Shown here piece after piece: positions 16,905 through 25,217 of a DNA stretch of 47,248 nt. Below the pieces are notes generated by a model, which had not been told where the DNA came from, made no database searches, and was given only the letters and a program-made list of their open reading frames with translations. The position numbers and the translations under genes are program-made. Within the stretch, counting starts at the first letter, position 1. Each line of letters opens with the position of its first letter. Origin of the DNA: Arenibacter nanhaiticus (lineage in GTDB: Bacteria > Bacteroidota > Bacteroidia > Flavobacteriales > Flavobacteriaceae); assembly GCF_900141935.1 (NCBI RefSeq), contig NZ_FQYX01000030.1:1-47248 (forward strand), written 5' to 3'.

Positions 16905-18296
16905 ATGGATATATTTAACAAAACTAAAATAAATGAATTATCTTCTTTAATAAACGAGAAAGAAGATGAAATAATTAACTTAAAAAAGGCTGTTGCTGAA
17001 CTTCAAAAGGAACTCAATATAGAAGAAAAAAAAGTTCTTTCGTTATTGAAAAAGAAAGATGACTTATCTAAAGAATATCAAATCATACAGAGTATTAATT
17101 TAGAATTGTCATCAGATTTGCATGCTTTAAAAAAAGATATTGAGATCAGTATTGAAAAGCAAAAGGAAGATATTGATATTTTGACAAGGTCTTATGAAGA
17201 GAAATTAATAAATCAAAACGATGATTTTAAGTTAAATCTTCACACAGCAAAACTTACAAAATGTAAAGAGTTGCCTTTGAGAATTGAGGAAGATCTTCAA
17301 AAAATTATTTCAGAAAAAGAAATAGGTTTTCCATGGCTTGCAACTGCTATTTCAGAATATTATAAAAATTTAGATAACATATATGCTAGTTATTTAGAAA
17401 GAAAGAAAAGGCCTGCATTCAAAGAAGCGGCTAAAATCAAAGAAGTAGCAAAGGAGAAAGCTCTATTCAAAAAAGAATATTTCATAATGAAATATACCAT
17501 AAAATATTATGAGTCATTGTTTCCTTGGCTTTCTGAATATGTTGGAATTAACTCTGATGAATTAATTGAGGTACTACACTCTGAAAAAACATCAGAAAAA
17601 AATGAAGATCCTGTTCTAAATTATATACAAAGAGGTGAATATGCTAAATTGAACGCTACCGAAAGAAATCAAAAAGCATTAGATAGGTATTGGTCGAGCA
17701 CTAAAACACCATGGCAGATAGGGCGTGATTATGAGAGATATATTGGATATTTATATGAAAAGGAAGGTTATCGAGTTCAATATTTTGGAATAGAAAAAGG
17801 GTTAGAAGATCTGGGTAGAGATTTAGTCTGTACCAAAGATAATATAACCGAAGTCATTCAATGTAAATACTGGTCAAAAAACAAAAATATACCTATTAGA
17901 GAAAATCACATTAATCAATTATTCGGCACAACTGTCAAACATTACATGGATTTTTCAGTAAATAAGCAGAATAATCTACATTATTTTTTAGAAGATTACT
18001 ATAAAGGTAAAATTGTCGGAACAATGGTAACATCAACAATATTGTCTGATACCGCTATAGAATTCAGTAAAACTTTAAATATTAAAGTAAAACAGGAAAT
18101 AGAACTAGATTTTGAATACCCCTGCATAAAATGCAATATAAATCCTACCACTAAAGAAAGGATTTATCATTTACCATTTGATCAACAATACGATAAAACA
18201 AAAATAGATTTTAATTCCGGTGAATTTTATGCTAAAACTGTAAGAGAAGCTGAACAAAAAGGATTTAGAAGAGCATATAGATGGATGGGCGAATAA
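16905..18296 (+). CDS. Coiled-coil Mrr-like restriction endonuclease
   Basis: This 463-aa protein (ATG at 16905; a TTG 24 bases earlier is less likely) is a predicted DNA-cleaving defence enzyme. The first ~115 residues form a long coiled coil (INEKEDEIINLKKAVAELQK). A helical linker follows, and the Mrr_cat fold covers about 265-400. Its PD-(D/E)xK residues are visible as E277 in GRDYERYI, D306 in LGRDLVC and Q319-C-K321 in VIQCKYW. Two C-terminal Cys (PCIKCN) could bind a metal but are only a single pair. Mrr-type enzymes cut modified or foreign DNA. Here there is no methylase beside it, so type IV-like or stand-alone action is inferred. It is strongly AT-rich and flanked by IS remnants, which suggests transfer. 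Confidence 0.75.
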   Translation: MDIFNKTKINELSSLINEKEDEIINLKKAVAELQKELNIEEKKVLSLLKKKDDLSKEYQIIQSINLELSSDLHALKKDIEISIEKQKEDIDILTRSYEEKLINQNDDFKLNLHTAKLTKCKELPLRIEEDLQKIISEKEIGFPWLATAISEYYKNLDNIYASYLERKKRPAFKEAAKIKEVAKEKALFKKEYFIMKYTIKYYESLFPWLSEYVGINSDELIEVLHSEKTSEKNEDPVLNYIQRGEYAKLNATERNQKALDRYWSSTKTPWQIGRDYERYIGYLYEKEGYRVQYFGIEKGLEDLGRDLVCTKDNITEVIQCKYWSKNKNIPIRENHINQLFGTTVKHYMDFSVNKQNNLHYFLEDYYKGKIVGTMVTSTILSDTAIEFSKTLNIKVKQEIELDFEYPCIKCNINPTTKERIYHLPFDQQYDKTKIDFNSGEFYAKTVREAEQKGFRRAYRWMGE

Positions 18297-18317
18297 AAAC
18301 TACCGCCAACAACTAAG

Positions 18318-18355
18318 AAGTATTCGGCCCTGGCCTATCGGCGGGCCGAATACTT
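18318..18355. terminator. Bidirectional terminator
   Basis: Perfect 13-bp arms (AAGTATTCGGCCC at 18318-18330; complement at 18343-18355) enclose a 12-nt loop. It lies 21 bp after the nuclease stop and 25 bp before the end of the converging minus-strand gene, so it probably serves both. Confidence 0.75.
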
Positions 18356-18380
18356 AATTTGTAATTATTACCAGCAGTTT

Positions 18381-19340
18381 TTAAGCTATTATTATTCCAC
18401 ATCGACTTTTTTCTACGTGCTTATATTCTTGCTCAAAATATTTAAATCGCTTATACCATCTTTTAATATAGTCTTTATGGAAACCTATTTTTTTTAGATG
18501 TTCAATGTCATACTCATAAGCTGACCTAGGAGGGGTGGATTTATTAATCTCACTTGTTTTATAACTAATCTTTGTTGTTGCTAATAAACCTAAATAATCG
18601 ATATTGTTAAAAAACTCAATGAAATTAGTTTTAGAATACTCTGGTTTTGAATAAATAAAATATGCGTTGTCTTTGGTTAATTCATATGTTCGATAGTAAA
18701 TTCTGTATTTGTCAATCAAATCAGATTCTAAGGCTACTATCGGTTCTTTATCTTTAAACATCTTGGTTATAACAGGCAGGCAACCAACACCAGATCCATA
18801 AATAATGGAATCCATTGTTGTCATGTGAAATAGAAAATCTGAGATTAATGGAAATCTTTCAGACATTGTTTTTGTATCGTATTTGGAAGATGATATATAG
18901 ATTTCAGTAGTATTATATTTTGAGTCCAGATTTATGTTGTTGTGATAACGTTTTTTCTTGTAGACTATCTCAGACTCTTGATTTACTGTCACTCTGCAAA
19001 TTGGTATAGGCACAATTAAGTTTCTCAGTTCTAAATCTATGATCTCTTGAGAAATTGGAACTCGTTCATTGTCGTTCTTATATTTGGGTAAAATGCAAGG
19101 TTTTATATGTCTCTCATTTGAATTATGATATGTAACCTCATGTGTTGCAAGTCCAAAGTCGGAGTAATTAAAAAGATTCTCAGTGTTTTTTTTATTTGCT
19201 TCAAAGCGTCTTATTATAAATGATTTATCTAAGAAAGAAAACTTAAGCTCAGCTTTGTCTCCTGTTGATCCAAAAGGTATTATTCGAATACAATCCTTCC
19301 CGTTTTTACTTATTGCGATACTTTTATGATCATTTTGCAT
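18381..19340 (-). CDS. Hypothetical protein (319 aa)
   Basis: This 319-aa protein starts MQNDHKSIAISKNGKDCIRI. It has mixed alpha/beta composition, no signal peptide and no obvious membrane segment. The N-terminal ~110 residues are strand-rich. The middle contains a small Gly-containing hydrophobic stretch (SIIYGSGVGCLPVITKMF), and the C-terminus is rich in Tyr, Lys and aromatic residues (DYIKRWYKRFKYFEQEYKHV). No catalytic motif can be picked out. It is AT-rich and alone on its strand except for the gene behind it (19408-19884), with 67 bp between them. Its position next to a restriction-like nuclease and an AbiL pair fits a defence-island gene of unknown type, which is inference only. Confidence 0.6.
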   Translation of the reverse strand: MQNDHKSIAISKNGKDCIRIIPFGSTGDKAELKFSFLDKSFIIRRFEANKKNTENLFNYSDFGLATHEVTYHNSNERHIKPCILPKYKNDNERVPISQEIIDLELRNLIVPIPICRVTVNQESEIVYKKKRYHNNINLDSKYNTTEIYISSSKYDTKTMSERFPLISDFLFHMTTMDSIIYGSGVGCLPVITKMFKDKEPIVALESDLIDKYRIYYRTYELTKDNAYFIYSKPEYSKTNFIEFFNNIDYLGLLATTKISYKTSEINKSTPPRSAYEYDIEHLKKIGFHKDYIKRWYKRFKYFEQEYKHVEKSRCGIIIA

Positions 19341-19407
19341 GTAGCCGAAATTTAAATTGCCTTAAGTTTGATTTTTACCTCAGTTCTTTGTTGTTGTACG
19401 TAGTTTT

Positions 19408-19884
19408 TTAAAAGTTCATTGAAATTCCCAATCCATTTCCATCAGATATAACTTTAAATTCAGGCTTAAACTCATAAAATGAAGTTGAATTCAGCGATGA
19501 ATTATACAATTCTACTGCTTGTTTTGCTTTTTTATTCGCACTTGATGAAATCGGGATTCCAATTGCAACTAATCCAGCACCAATTCCAGCTAAAGTCCAG
19601 TTTGCATCACCGCCTCCAATAGCAGTTCCAATTGGCCAGCCTATAAGTCCGCCACCAGCAAATCCAATAATTGAAGCGAGAGTATTGTTCGATTGTGCTT
19701 TTTTTATTAAATCAAATGCTTGTTGATTAGATGTCATTGTTTTGACCAAATCCTTCATAGTCATTTGATTTTCGTTTTGGGAATATTTGTATCCGCCAAA
19801 TACTTTTTCTATTTCAATTTTTTGAGCATTACAGAAAGTAATTGTCACTAAAGCAAAAATTAGAGTTAAAATTGTTTTTTTCAT
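19408..19884 (-). CDS. Exported protein with Gly-rich membrane hairpin (158 aa)
   Basis: The 158-aa product has a signal peptide (MKKTILTLIFALVTITFCNA). A glycine-rich double hydrophobic stretch at about 70-112 (ASIIGFAGGGLIGWPIGTAI and LAGIGAGLVAIGIPI) looks like a membrane-inserting hairpin of the glycine-zipper type. The C-terminal ~45 residues are soluble. Such proteins occur widely in Bacteroidota as envelope proteins of unknown role. The gene lies on the minus strand upstream of the 319-aa gene. R2 repeat sequence begins about 30 bp upstream of its start, the same arrangement as the GNAT gene at 32770-33231. Confidence 0.6.
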   Translation of the reverse strand: MKKTILTLIFALVTITFCNAQKIEIEKVFGGYKYSQNENQMTMKDLVKTMTSNQQAFDLIKKAQSNNTLASIIGFAGGGLIGWPIGTAIGGGDANWTLAGIGAGLVAIGIPISSSANKKAKQAVELYNSSLNSTSFYEFKPEFKVISDGNGLGISMNF

Positions 19885-19912
19885 TTTTTATAGTTGATGT
19901 TCGGTTAAATTA

Positions 19913-19985
19913 CGTACAACTCCTTATATCAGTTTAACATATAAACTGTTTATTGGTTTATTACTTTGGATAACAGCAATAATAA
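19913..19985 (-). repeat. R2 dispersed repeat, copy 1
   Basis: The pattern AACTCCTTATATCAGTTTAA, an AT-rich spacer containing ACTGTTTA, then TTTGGATAAC and a run of AATA repeats. It recurs at 33226-33300 with most positions kept, each time just upstream of a minus-strand gene. It may carry the promoter region of the cargo gene or mark a unit boundary. Confidence 0.55.
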
Positions 19986-20116
19986 GGTAAGTTTATCCAT
20001 TTATAAACGGCAGTACCAATATTATTATTTAGGTAGGGGAATAACAAATAAAATTTTAAGAAAATACAACAGTTTAGTTATGTGTTGCGTGTGGTGTAGT
20101 GTGACTCCAACCTTTG

Positions 20117-20243
20117 GCACAAAACGAACCGAAATTTTTCTTCTTCCCTGTAAATACTTTTTGCTTTTTTGACCTTTCTTCATTTTACAACTATGTCATA
20201 TACAGTATATGGCCCCTGTTGACAGCTACCCTTCGATGGGTCT
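20117..20243 (+). repeat. R1 dispersed repeat, copy D
   Basis: Contains GGCACAAAACGAACCGA (20117-20133), the core TTGCTTTTTTGACCTTTCTT (20161-20180), the CATATACAGTATATGG palindrome and GACAGCTACCCTTCGATGGG. This is the 'CTTCATTTTA' subtype shared with copies F, G, J, K and L. Confidence 0.8.
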
Positions 20244-20766
20244 AAATTGAAACCCCTAAAAACATGTTGGACTTCTGAAACCAATACAAAACCACGGCAA
20301 GTCTGCCGAAATACGACTTTTGCTCCAGTTGGGCGAACCGTCCTGTCTCTTTTTGGTTTAACATTTACCTTTAGGCACATAGCGTTCGCCCTCCCGGTTT
20401 ACAAATAATAATATTTAGTATAGGAATTTTCTAATAGTACGTGAATTAATTGTGTAAAAAACACTTAGGACACTTATGTCCATACTTGGCTCAAAGGAGC
20501 TCAAAAACAGGTTAAAATGGGTAGAAAACGGCAAGAATGCAGGACGCTGTTATAGGTAATGTGATAAAATCTATTGTCTATCACTTTTTACTATATTTCT
20601 ACGTCAAACTACTTTGATGTAAATTCGTATTCCTCAAATACATTTGATTATCACTTTATCGAAAATATGATTATCAAATAACTTTGACACTAATAGATAC
20701 ATGTCAAGTGTCTTTGTCTATCAAAAAACAAATATTATTAACGACCTCTCTGCAATTTAATCAAAC
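20244..20766. other. Intergenic stretch before the AbiL pair
   Basis: A 66-codon minus-strand frame (20180-20380) reads from here into repeat copy D and may be a small gene or a remnant whose end is supplied by the repeat. From about 20560 the sequence is AT-rich and full of short inverted and direct repeats: ATTTGAT/ATCAAAT at about 20641-20681, GATTATCA twice, and GACACT/AGTGTC nearby. This could be an extended regulatory region of the AbiL operon. Confidence 0.4.
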
Positions 20767-20825
20767 TATAGTGAGAAATATTCTCACTATATTTCTATAT
20801 TTGCAAAGAATGAGATATTTTCTCA
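20767..20825 (+). promoter_or_regulatory. Promoter with palindromic operators of the AbiL pair
   Basis: A perfect 11-bp inverted repeat (TATAGTGAGAA-ATA-TTCTCACTATA, 20767-20791) is followed directly by the -7 box TATATTTG (20796-20803, TAnnTTTG). A second, related half-palindrome TGAGA...TCTCA (20811-20825) sits at the expected transcription start. A dimeric repressor bound here would cover the promoter. The arms share the motif TGAGA/TCTCA. Confidence 0.7.
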
Positions 20826-20841
20826 CTAATAATTAGAAATA

Positions 20842-22128
20842 ATGATTATTGAATTTACAGTAGGAAACTTTTTATCCTTTAGGGAGAATAAGACTTTATC
20901 CTTAGAAGCTACAAATATTACGGAATACAAAGAATCAACATTCAAATCAGGAAAATTTAAGCTTTTGAAAAGTGCGGTTCTTTATGGCGCAAATTCAAGT
21001 GGAAAATCAAATTTCATCAAAGCAATGTCAACAATGAAAAGAATTGTAATGACATCTGTTGAAAAAACATCTGCATCCAAATTTGAAATTATTCCTTTTT
21101 TGCTGAATACTAGCACTGAAAATAAACCAACCTTTTTTGAATTAGTATTCTTAATTGATAAAACAAGATATAGATATGGTTTTGAAATAGATAATAGTTC
21201 AATCCATGGAGAGTGGTTGTTTAAATTAGAAGATGATAATGAGATTCCTTTATTTATTAGAGAGGTAAACGGAATTGGAGTAACAGATGACTTCAAGGAA
21301 GGTCATGGTCTTGAATCAAAAACTCGGGAAAATGCCTTATTCCTTTCCGTTGTTGACCAATTTAATGGAGAAATTGCAGCTAAAATAATTAGTTGGTTTA
21401 ATGATTTAGGAACTATTTCTGGATTGAGTCATGATAATTACAGAGGGGTTACTTTTTCATTATTAGATAAAAAGGAATCGAAAGAAAGACTTTTGGATTT
21501 CTTTAAGGACTTAGATTTAGGATTTGAACAACTAAAATTCAGGAAAGAAAAATTTCAAGAAAGCTTTTTACCTAGTGATTTGCCCACAGAACTTTTGAAT
21601 GATATTATCAATGATTTGCAAGGGAAAACTATTGCAAGGATAAATACAGTTCACAATAAATATGACGAAAAAGGTAAAAAGGTTGGGTTTAGAGATTTTG
21701 ATTTACGTGAACAAGAATCATCAGGAACAAATAAAGTATTTGATATTTCAGGACCAATTTTTGATACTTTAATCCGTGGTGGAGTATTGGTTATTGATGA
21801 ACTAGATGCAAAACTTCACCCATTAATGACTGCTGCAATTACTAATTTGTTTAATTCTCCTGAGTATAATACAAATAATGCACAATTAATTTTTGCAACT
21901 CATGATACGAATTTATTATCGTACGGCAGATTTAGGAGAGACCAAATTTATTTTCTGGAGAAAGATAAATTTGAAGCAAGTGATTTGTATTCATTGATTG
22001 AATATAAAGAAGAAGGCTCTGATAAAAAAATTAGAAAAGATAGGTCTTTTGAAAAAGACTACATTAATGGAAGATATGGAGCAATTCCATTTATTGGTAA
22101 CTTTGAAGAACTTTTAAGTAATGGCTAA
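20842..22128 (+). CDS. AAA ATPase of an AbiL-type abortive infection pair
   Basis: This 428-aa ABC/OLD-type ATPase is the AbiLi-like partner. Walker A is GANSSGKS (49-56), Walker B with the acidic pair is VIDELD (317-322), and the switch histidine is H354 in ATHDTN. The N-terminus [20 protein letters not shown] is the usual strand motif of AAA_15/AAA_21 proteins. In AbiL systems the ATPase works with an RloB-like Toprim partner to abort phage infection. The next gene is that partner, overlapping by 8 bp, so the two are translationally coupled. The operon has its own palindromic promoter and AT-rich composition. No defect is visible. Assignment rests on the pair of domains. Confidence 0.85.
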   Translation: MIIEFTVGNFLSFRENKTLSLEATNITEYKESTFKSGKFKLLKSAVLYGANSSGKSNFIKAMSTMKRIVMTSVEKTSASKFEIIPFLLNTSTENKPTFFELVFLIDKTRYRYGFEIDNSSIHGEWLFKLEDDNEIPLFIREVNGIGVTDDFKEGHGLESKTRENALFLSVVDQFNGEIAAKIISWFNDLGTISGLSHDNYRGVTFSLLDKKESKERLLDFFKDLDLGFEQLKFRKEKFQESFLPSDLPTELLNDIINDLQGKTIARINTVHNKYDEKGKKVGFRDFDLREQESSGTNKVFDISGPIFDTLIRGGVLVIDELDAKLHPLMTAAITNLFNSPEYNTNNAQLIFATHDTNLLSYGRFRRDQIYFLEKDKFEASDLYSLIEYKEEGSDKKIRKDRSFEKDYINGRYGAIPFIGNFEELLSNG

Positions 22129-22840
22129 TATTATTAAAATAGACAATGCCGTTCTTAAAAGACGAGCAAGAGAAGAAAAGAAACGTAAAACTGAATTTAA
22201 ATCGAAACGAAAGTTTTATTTAATTGTTTGCGAAGGTGAAAAGACTGAACCAAATTACTTTGAATCTCTAAAATCTTCATTGCCTAAAGGAGTCTTAGAA
22301 TTAACTAACATTGACATTGATGGCACTGGAAAAAATACTTTATCAATAGTTGACGAAGCGAAAAAACTAAGAAATAAGTATGAGGAGAAGTATTTGCGAA
22401 AAATTGATAAGGTCTGGGCTGTATTTGACAAGGATAGCTTTCCAACAGAAAACTTTAACAATGCAATAAACAAAGGAGAAAACTCAAAACCGAAAATTAA
22501 TTGTGCTTGGACTAACGAAGCATTTGAACTTTGGTATCTATTGCATTTTAACTTTTATAACACGGGTATTTCACGAGTACAATATCAGAAACTGATTGAA
22601 AAAGAAGTTAATAAAGCAGCAAATCGGACTGACTTTAAATATCAGAAAAACTCAAGGGAGATGTTTGTTATTTTAAACAAATTTGGGAATCAAGAGAATG
22701 CAATAAAGAACGCAGAAAAACTTGAAAATCTTTATTTTGACCGAAGTTTCTCAAATCATAATCCTTGCACTAAGGTTCATAAATTGATTATTGAGTTGAT
22801 TGAATTGACAGAAAAGTACGCTGCCCAACAACAGGTATAA
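22121..22840 (+). CDS. RloB-family protein (AbiLii-like, Toprim fold)
   Basis: This 239-aa RloB-like protein starts with a basic N-terminus (about 10-31, [20 protein letters not shown]). The family's Toprim-type start follows, [16 protein letters not shown], with the conserved Glu in CEGEKTE (38-43). The acidic pair WAVFDKDSF (about 102-110) and [12 protein letters not shown] (about 131-142) are also typical. Toprim folds bind metal and cut or join nucleic acid, so this is the probable nuclease effector, with the upstream ATPase as sensor or regulator. It overlaps that gene by 8 bp. Length is normal for the family. Known AbiL function is from lactococcal plasmids; here it is inferred. Confidence 0.85.
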   Translation: MANIIKIDNAVLKRRAREEKKRKTEFKSKRKFYLIVCEGEKTEPNYFESLKSSLPKGVLELTNIDIDGTGKNTLSIVDEAKKLRNKYEEKYLRKIDKVWAVFDKDSFPTENFNNAINKGENSKPKINCAWTNEAFELWYLLHFNFYNTGISRVQYQKLIEKEVNKAANRTDFKYQKNSREMFVILNKFGNQENAIKNAEKLENLYFDRSFSNHNPCTKVHKLIIELIELTEKYAAQQQV

Positions 22841-23003
22841 GTAATGTCAGGCAAAGTGTCAAATATCAAGGCTTGTAGCCCGCTCAAACTTCTCAGCAGT
22901 CTGACAGGAATGTACCACGCAATCTGCCACTACTCATAGTGTGCCGAGACCGTCAGACTGTCTCAAAACTTAACAACTCTGTTAATAACCACTAAAAGCG
23001 CCA

Positions 23004-23048
23004 CCAAAACCAAACTTCTTTGCTTATTTGACCTTTCTCAGGCGGGTT
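23004..23048 (+). repeat. R1 dispersed repeat, copy E (short)
   Basis: A short copy with CAAAACCAAAC and the core TTGCTTATTTGACCTTTCTC (23020-23039), followed by AGGCGGG. It lies between the AbiL pair and the serine recombinase. It lacks the AT module and the downstream part. Confidence 0.65.
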
Positions 23049-23098
23049 TGTATTCTATTTTTTATAAAGTGGTTTAAGGCGGTTTCTCTTACTTATAT

Positions 23099-23132
23099 AT
23101 TGTCCCATAAAACGTCCGTTTTAAGGGACAAT
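23099..23132. promoter_or_regulatory. 34-bp palindrome upstream of the serine recombinase (candidate crossover site)
   Basis: The arms ATTGTCCC-A-TAAAACG and CGTTTTA-A-GGGACAAT meet at a central TC, with only one mismatched pair. Small serine recombinases act on palindromic sites with a central 2-bp overlap, and their res or inversion sites often lie upstream of their own gene. A further half-like sequence TGTCCTTTTTACCG lies at about 23163-23176. Function is inferred. Confidence 0.5.
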
Positions 23133-23218
23133 GGGCCAAGGGATAAAATATGCCTGTTAACTGTCCTTTTTACCGTCTTTTTTAGTAGTTTCGTAAAATA
23201 ACTTTTTATAGGACTAAA

Positions 23219-23794
23219 ATGATTGTTGGATACGCCAGGGTTTCTACCAAGGACCAGAAATTAAAAGTACAGGTCGATTTATTAAAGGAAGCGGGTTGTG
23301 AAAGGATCTACTCCGATGTAGCGAGTGGGGTGAGACAGGACCGGTCTGGACTGAACGAAATGATCGGACAGCTTCGCAAAGGCGATACCGTGATCACCTA
23401 CAAGAACGACCGTATATTCAGGTCTTTAAAGAATATGATCGATTTGATAGACCTTTTCAATGAAAAGGGAGTACATTTTAAAAGCCTTAGCGAACCGGAA
23501 TTTGACACCACATCTGCCAACGGCAAGTTCTTATTGCAGATTTTTGCGGCCGTGGCCGAATTTGAACGGAACCTTATTCGGGAGAGGACCAAGACGGGAC
23601 TGGATAGTGCCAGAAAGCGCAACAAACTATTGGGCAGGCCCAAGGGCGCCTCAGAGGCCACCAAGGAAAAGTACCAATTTGCCAAACACCTGTACGAGAA
23701 CAAAAGCATTCCTATTCAAGAAGCCTGTAAAAAAGCAGGGATAAGCAAAAGCACTTTTTACAGGGTAGAACAGTCTTTAAAAACGCTTGGATAG
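23219..23794 (+). CDS. Small serine recombinase (resolvase/invertase family)
   Basis: This 191-aa site-specific recombinase has the N-terminal catalytic domain with MIVGYARVSTKDQKL, where Ser9 of RVST is the nucleophile. The conserved arginine regions are GVRQDRSGLNEM and KNDRIFRSLKNM. The E-helix AAVAEFERNLIRERTKTGL leads to the C-terminal HTH (about 145-190, IQEACKKAGISKSTFYRV). Length matches Hin/Tn3-resolvase enzymes. It would cut at paired sites through a phosphoserine link and either invert or delete DNA. A palindrome fitting its crossover site lies 87 bp upstream. The gene is GC-richer than the AbiL genes. A 98-bp copy of its 3' end lies at 26909-27006, so a second recombinase was lost nearby. 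Confidence 0.9.
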   Translation: MIVGYARVSTKDQKLKVQVDLLKEAGCERIYSDVASGVRQDRSGLNEMIGQLRKGDTVITYKNDRIFRSLKNMIDLIDLFNEKGVHFKSLSEPEFDTTSANGKFLLQIFAAVAEFERNLIRERTKTGLDSARKRNKLLGRPKGASEATKEKYQFAKHLYENKSIPIQEACKKAGISKSTFYRVEQSLKTLG

Positions 23795-24091
23795 CGACTT
23801 CCGGATAAAGGAGGCATGGTCATACATGCATGTTTTTATAAAGAGTAAGGTGGAACTTCATTTTAATACTAATGAAGTACTAAATTATAAACATATAAGG
23901 GCGTATTTATTTCAGGTATTCCCTATGTTTAAATATCCAAAGGAAGTATTAAGGACTACTTTGTAGGAATTCAAAAAATGACAACTACCAAAAATAAAAA
24001 GGAGCGGTTATTAGAAAAGAACTATGAGCATTGGAAGAAGATAGATCCAGTAAGGGGATAAAAACCAATCAAATGAAAATCACCATCAGCC
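23795..24091. other. Intergenic, nothing firm
   Basis: About 300 bp without a firm gene. A 27-codon frame (23979-24062, MTTTKNKKERLLEKNYEHWK) ends 29 bp before the HEPN gene and could be a leader peptide or a remnant. No hairpin of note was seen. Confidence 0.35.
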
Positions 24092-24574
24092 ATGAGTAAA
24101 GAAGATATCAGATGGGAGCAGCGCTTTTCCAATTATATAAAAGCATTTAATAAGTTAGACCAGGCAGTAACTAAAATCAAAGAAGATTTTGAAATTGGCA
24201 AGGATGGTAATATTAATGATGATGAATTTTTAGATGAAATCATTAAAGAAGGGTTGATACATCGTTTTGGGTACACGCATGAACTTGCGTGGAACGTAAA
24301 GAAAGATTATGCAGCATATCAAGGGAACCCAAATGTTGGAGGTTCCAGAGATGCTGTCAGGGAAGCATTTCAGTTACAATTAATTACCGAGGGAAAGACA
24401 TGGATGGAAATGATAAAAAGCCGGAACAAGACCTCCCATACTTATAATGAAGAAACAGCTGACGAAATATTTAGAGATATAATTTACGTGTACCATGCAG
24501 CGTTCAAGACATTTTATAATACCATGGAAGCAAAGCGAAGTGGAGAGCAAGAAAAACTTTTTGAAGAGGAATAA
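24092..24574 (+). CDS. HEPN toxin (HI0074-family nucleotidyltransferase-binding protein)
   Basis: This 160-aa protein is the HEPN half of a HEPN-MNT toxin-antitoxin module. The helical bundle matches the HI0074 family (WEQRFSNYIKAFNKLDQAV near the start, FGYTHELAWNVKKDY in the middle). The RNase motif RX4HXY is complete: R111-N-K-T-S-H116-T-Y118. In this class the toxin is an RNase, and the MNT partner silences it by attaching AMP to the tyrosine of that motif. The stop and the ATG of the next gene overlap by one base (TAATG), giving coupled translation. The acidic insert at about 38-50 (GNINDDEFLDEI) is not typical. Toxicity is inferred from intact residues. Confidence 0.85.
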   Translation: MSKEDIRWEQRFSNYIKAFNKLDQAVTKIKEDFEIGKDGNINDDEFLDEIIKEGLIHRFGYTHELAWNVKKDYAAYQGNPNVGGSRDAVREAFQLQLITEGKTWMEMIKSRNKTSHTYNEETADEIFRDIIYVYHAAFKTFYNTMEAKRSGEQEKLFEEE

Positions 24575-24885
24575 TGTACGGATTGGAACAAGAGGACATA
24601 GATAACATGAATTCGGTTTTTGTCAAATGTCCGGAAGTTGAAAAAGCTATACTATATGGCTCAAGGGCTAAAGGCAATTATAAGCCATACTCGGATATAG
24701 ACATCACTTTAGTCGGCCCGTCTTTAACCTTATCACTGCTATTTGAAATAGAAACAGCTTTGGACGATTTACTGTTGCCTTATAAGATGGATGTTTCCAT
24801 TTTCCATAAAATAGAAAATAAAGATTTGATCGATCATATTAATAGGATTGGTATTACCCTTTATGATAATAAGGCTGATTTATAA
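24574..24885 (+). CDS. MNT-type nucleotidyltransferase antitoxin
   Basis: This 103-aa minimal nucleotidyltransferase of the MNT class has the signature GSRAKGNYKPYSDIDI (29-44), where G29-S30 and the D41/D43 pair coordinate nucleotide and metal. The C-terminus has the family's YKMDVSIFHKI strand-helix part. It is expected to AMPylate the HEPN partner encoded just upstream and thereby block its RNase activity. The one-base overlap with that gene ensures linked production. Order toxin-then-antitoxin is common for this family. All catalytic residues are present. Confidence 0.88.
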   Translation: MYGLEQEDIDNMNSVFVKCPEVEKAILYGSRAKGNYKPYSDIDITLVGPSLTLSLLFEIETALDDLLLPYKMDVSIFHKIENKDLIDHINRIGITLYDNKADL

Positions 24886-25217
24886 AAATCGCAAGACGAA
24901 TTAGTAGGATCGCTAGCGCTGAATTTAGAGGAGTTTGCCCGTCCCGAAGCTATGGCTATAAAACAGCCATGTTCTTGCGGGTGGTATCCAGGGTTTCATG
25001 ATGTTTCGACTTGTTACCACCCTAAGAACCGCACGGCAACCGCTTTCTTGTTTCCGCCCGCTCCAACAACCAAGCCCTTGTCTTTGACATTTTTGGGGAT
25101 TCTTCGTAAGAGGTACGATCGGTTAATTGTAGTTTTGCGAATTAAGTAATACTTTTTTTGCTTTACCCTATAGTTTTTCTTAGAAAATCAATAACACTTA
25201 TAAATTGTATAACAATT
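24886..25217. repeat. Intergenic with two duplicated modules
   Basis: No firm gene. About 25013-25107 contains a block (ACCGCACGGCAACCGCTTTC, then CCCGCTCCAACAACCAAGCC) that recurs at 26808-26897, there with an extra tandem CGGCAACCGCT unit. About 25122-25231 is repeated, more diverged, at 28970-29078 (AATTGTAGTTTTGCGAATTA-type start, then TACTTTTTTTGCTT). Both duplications flank the AraC and HTH genes. Confidence 0.6.

Noticed and set aside
19966-20172. 68-aa plus-strand frame
   Set aside because: Runs through R1 copy D and ends in low-complexity Phe/Leu; a shadow of the repeat.
24952-25149. 65-aa plus-strand frame with a Cys-Pro-rich start
   Set aside because: Half of it is the duplicated block shared with 26808-26897; no family features.
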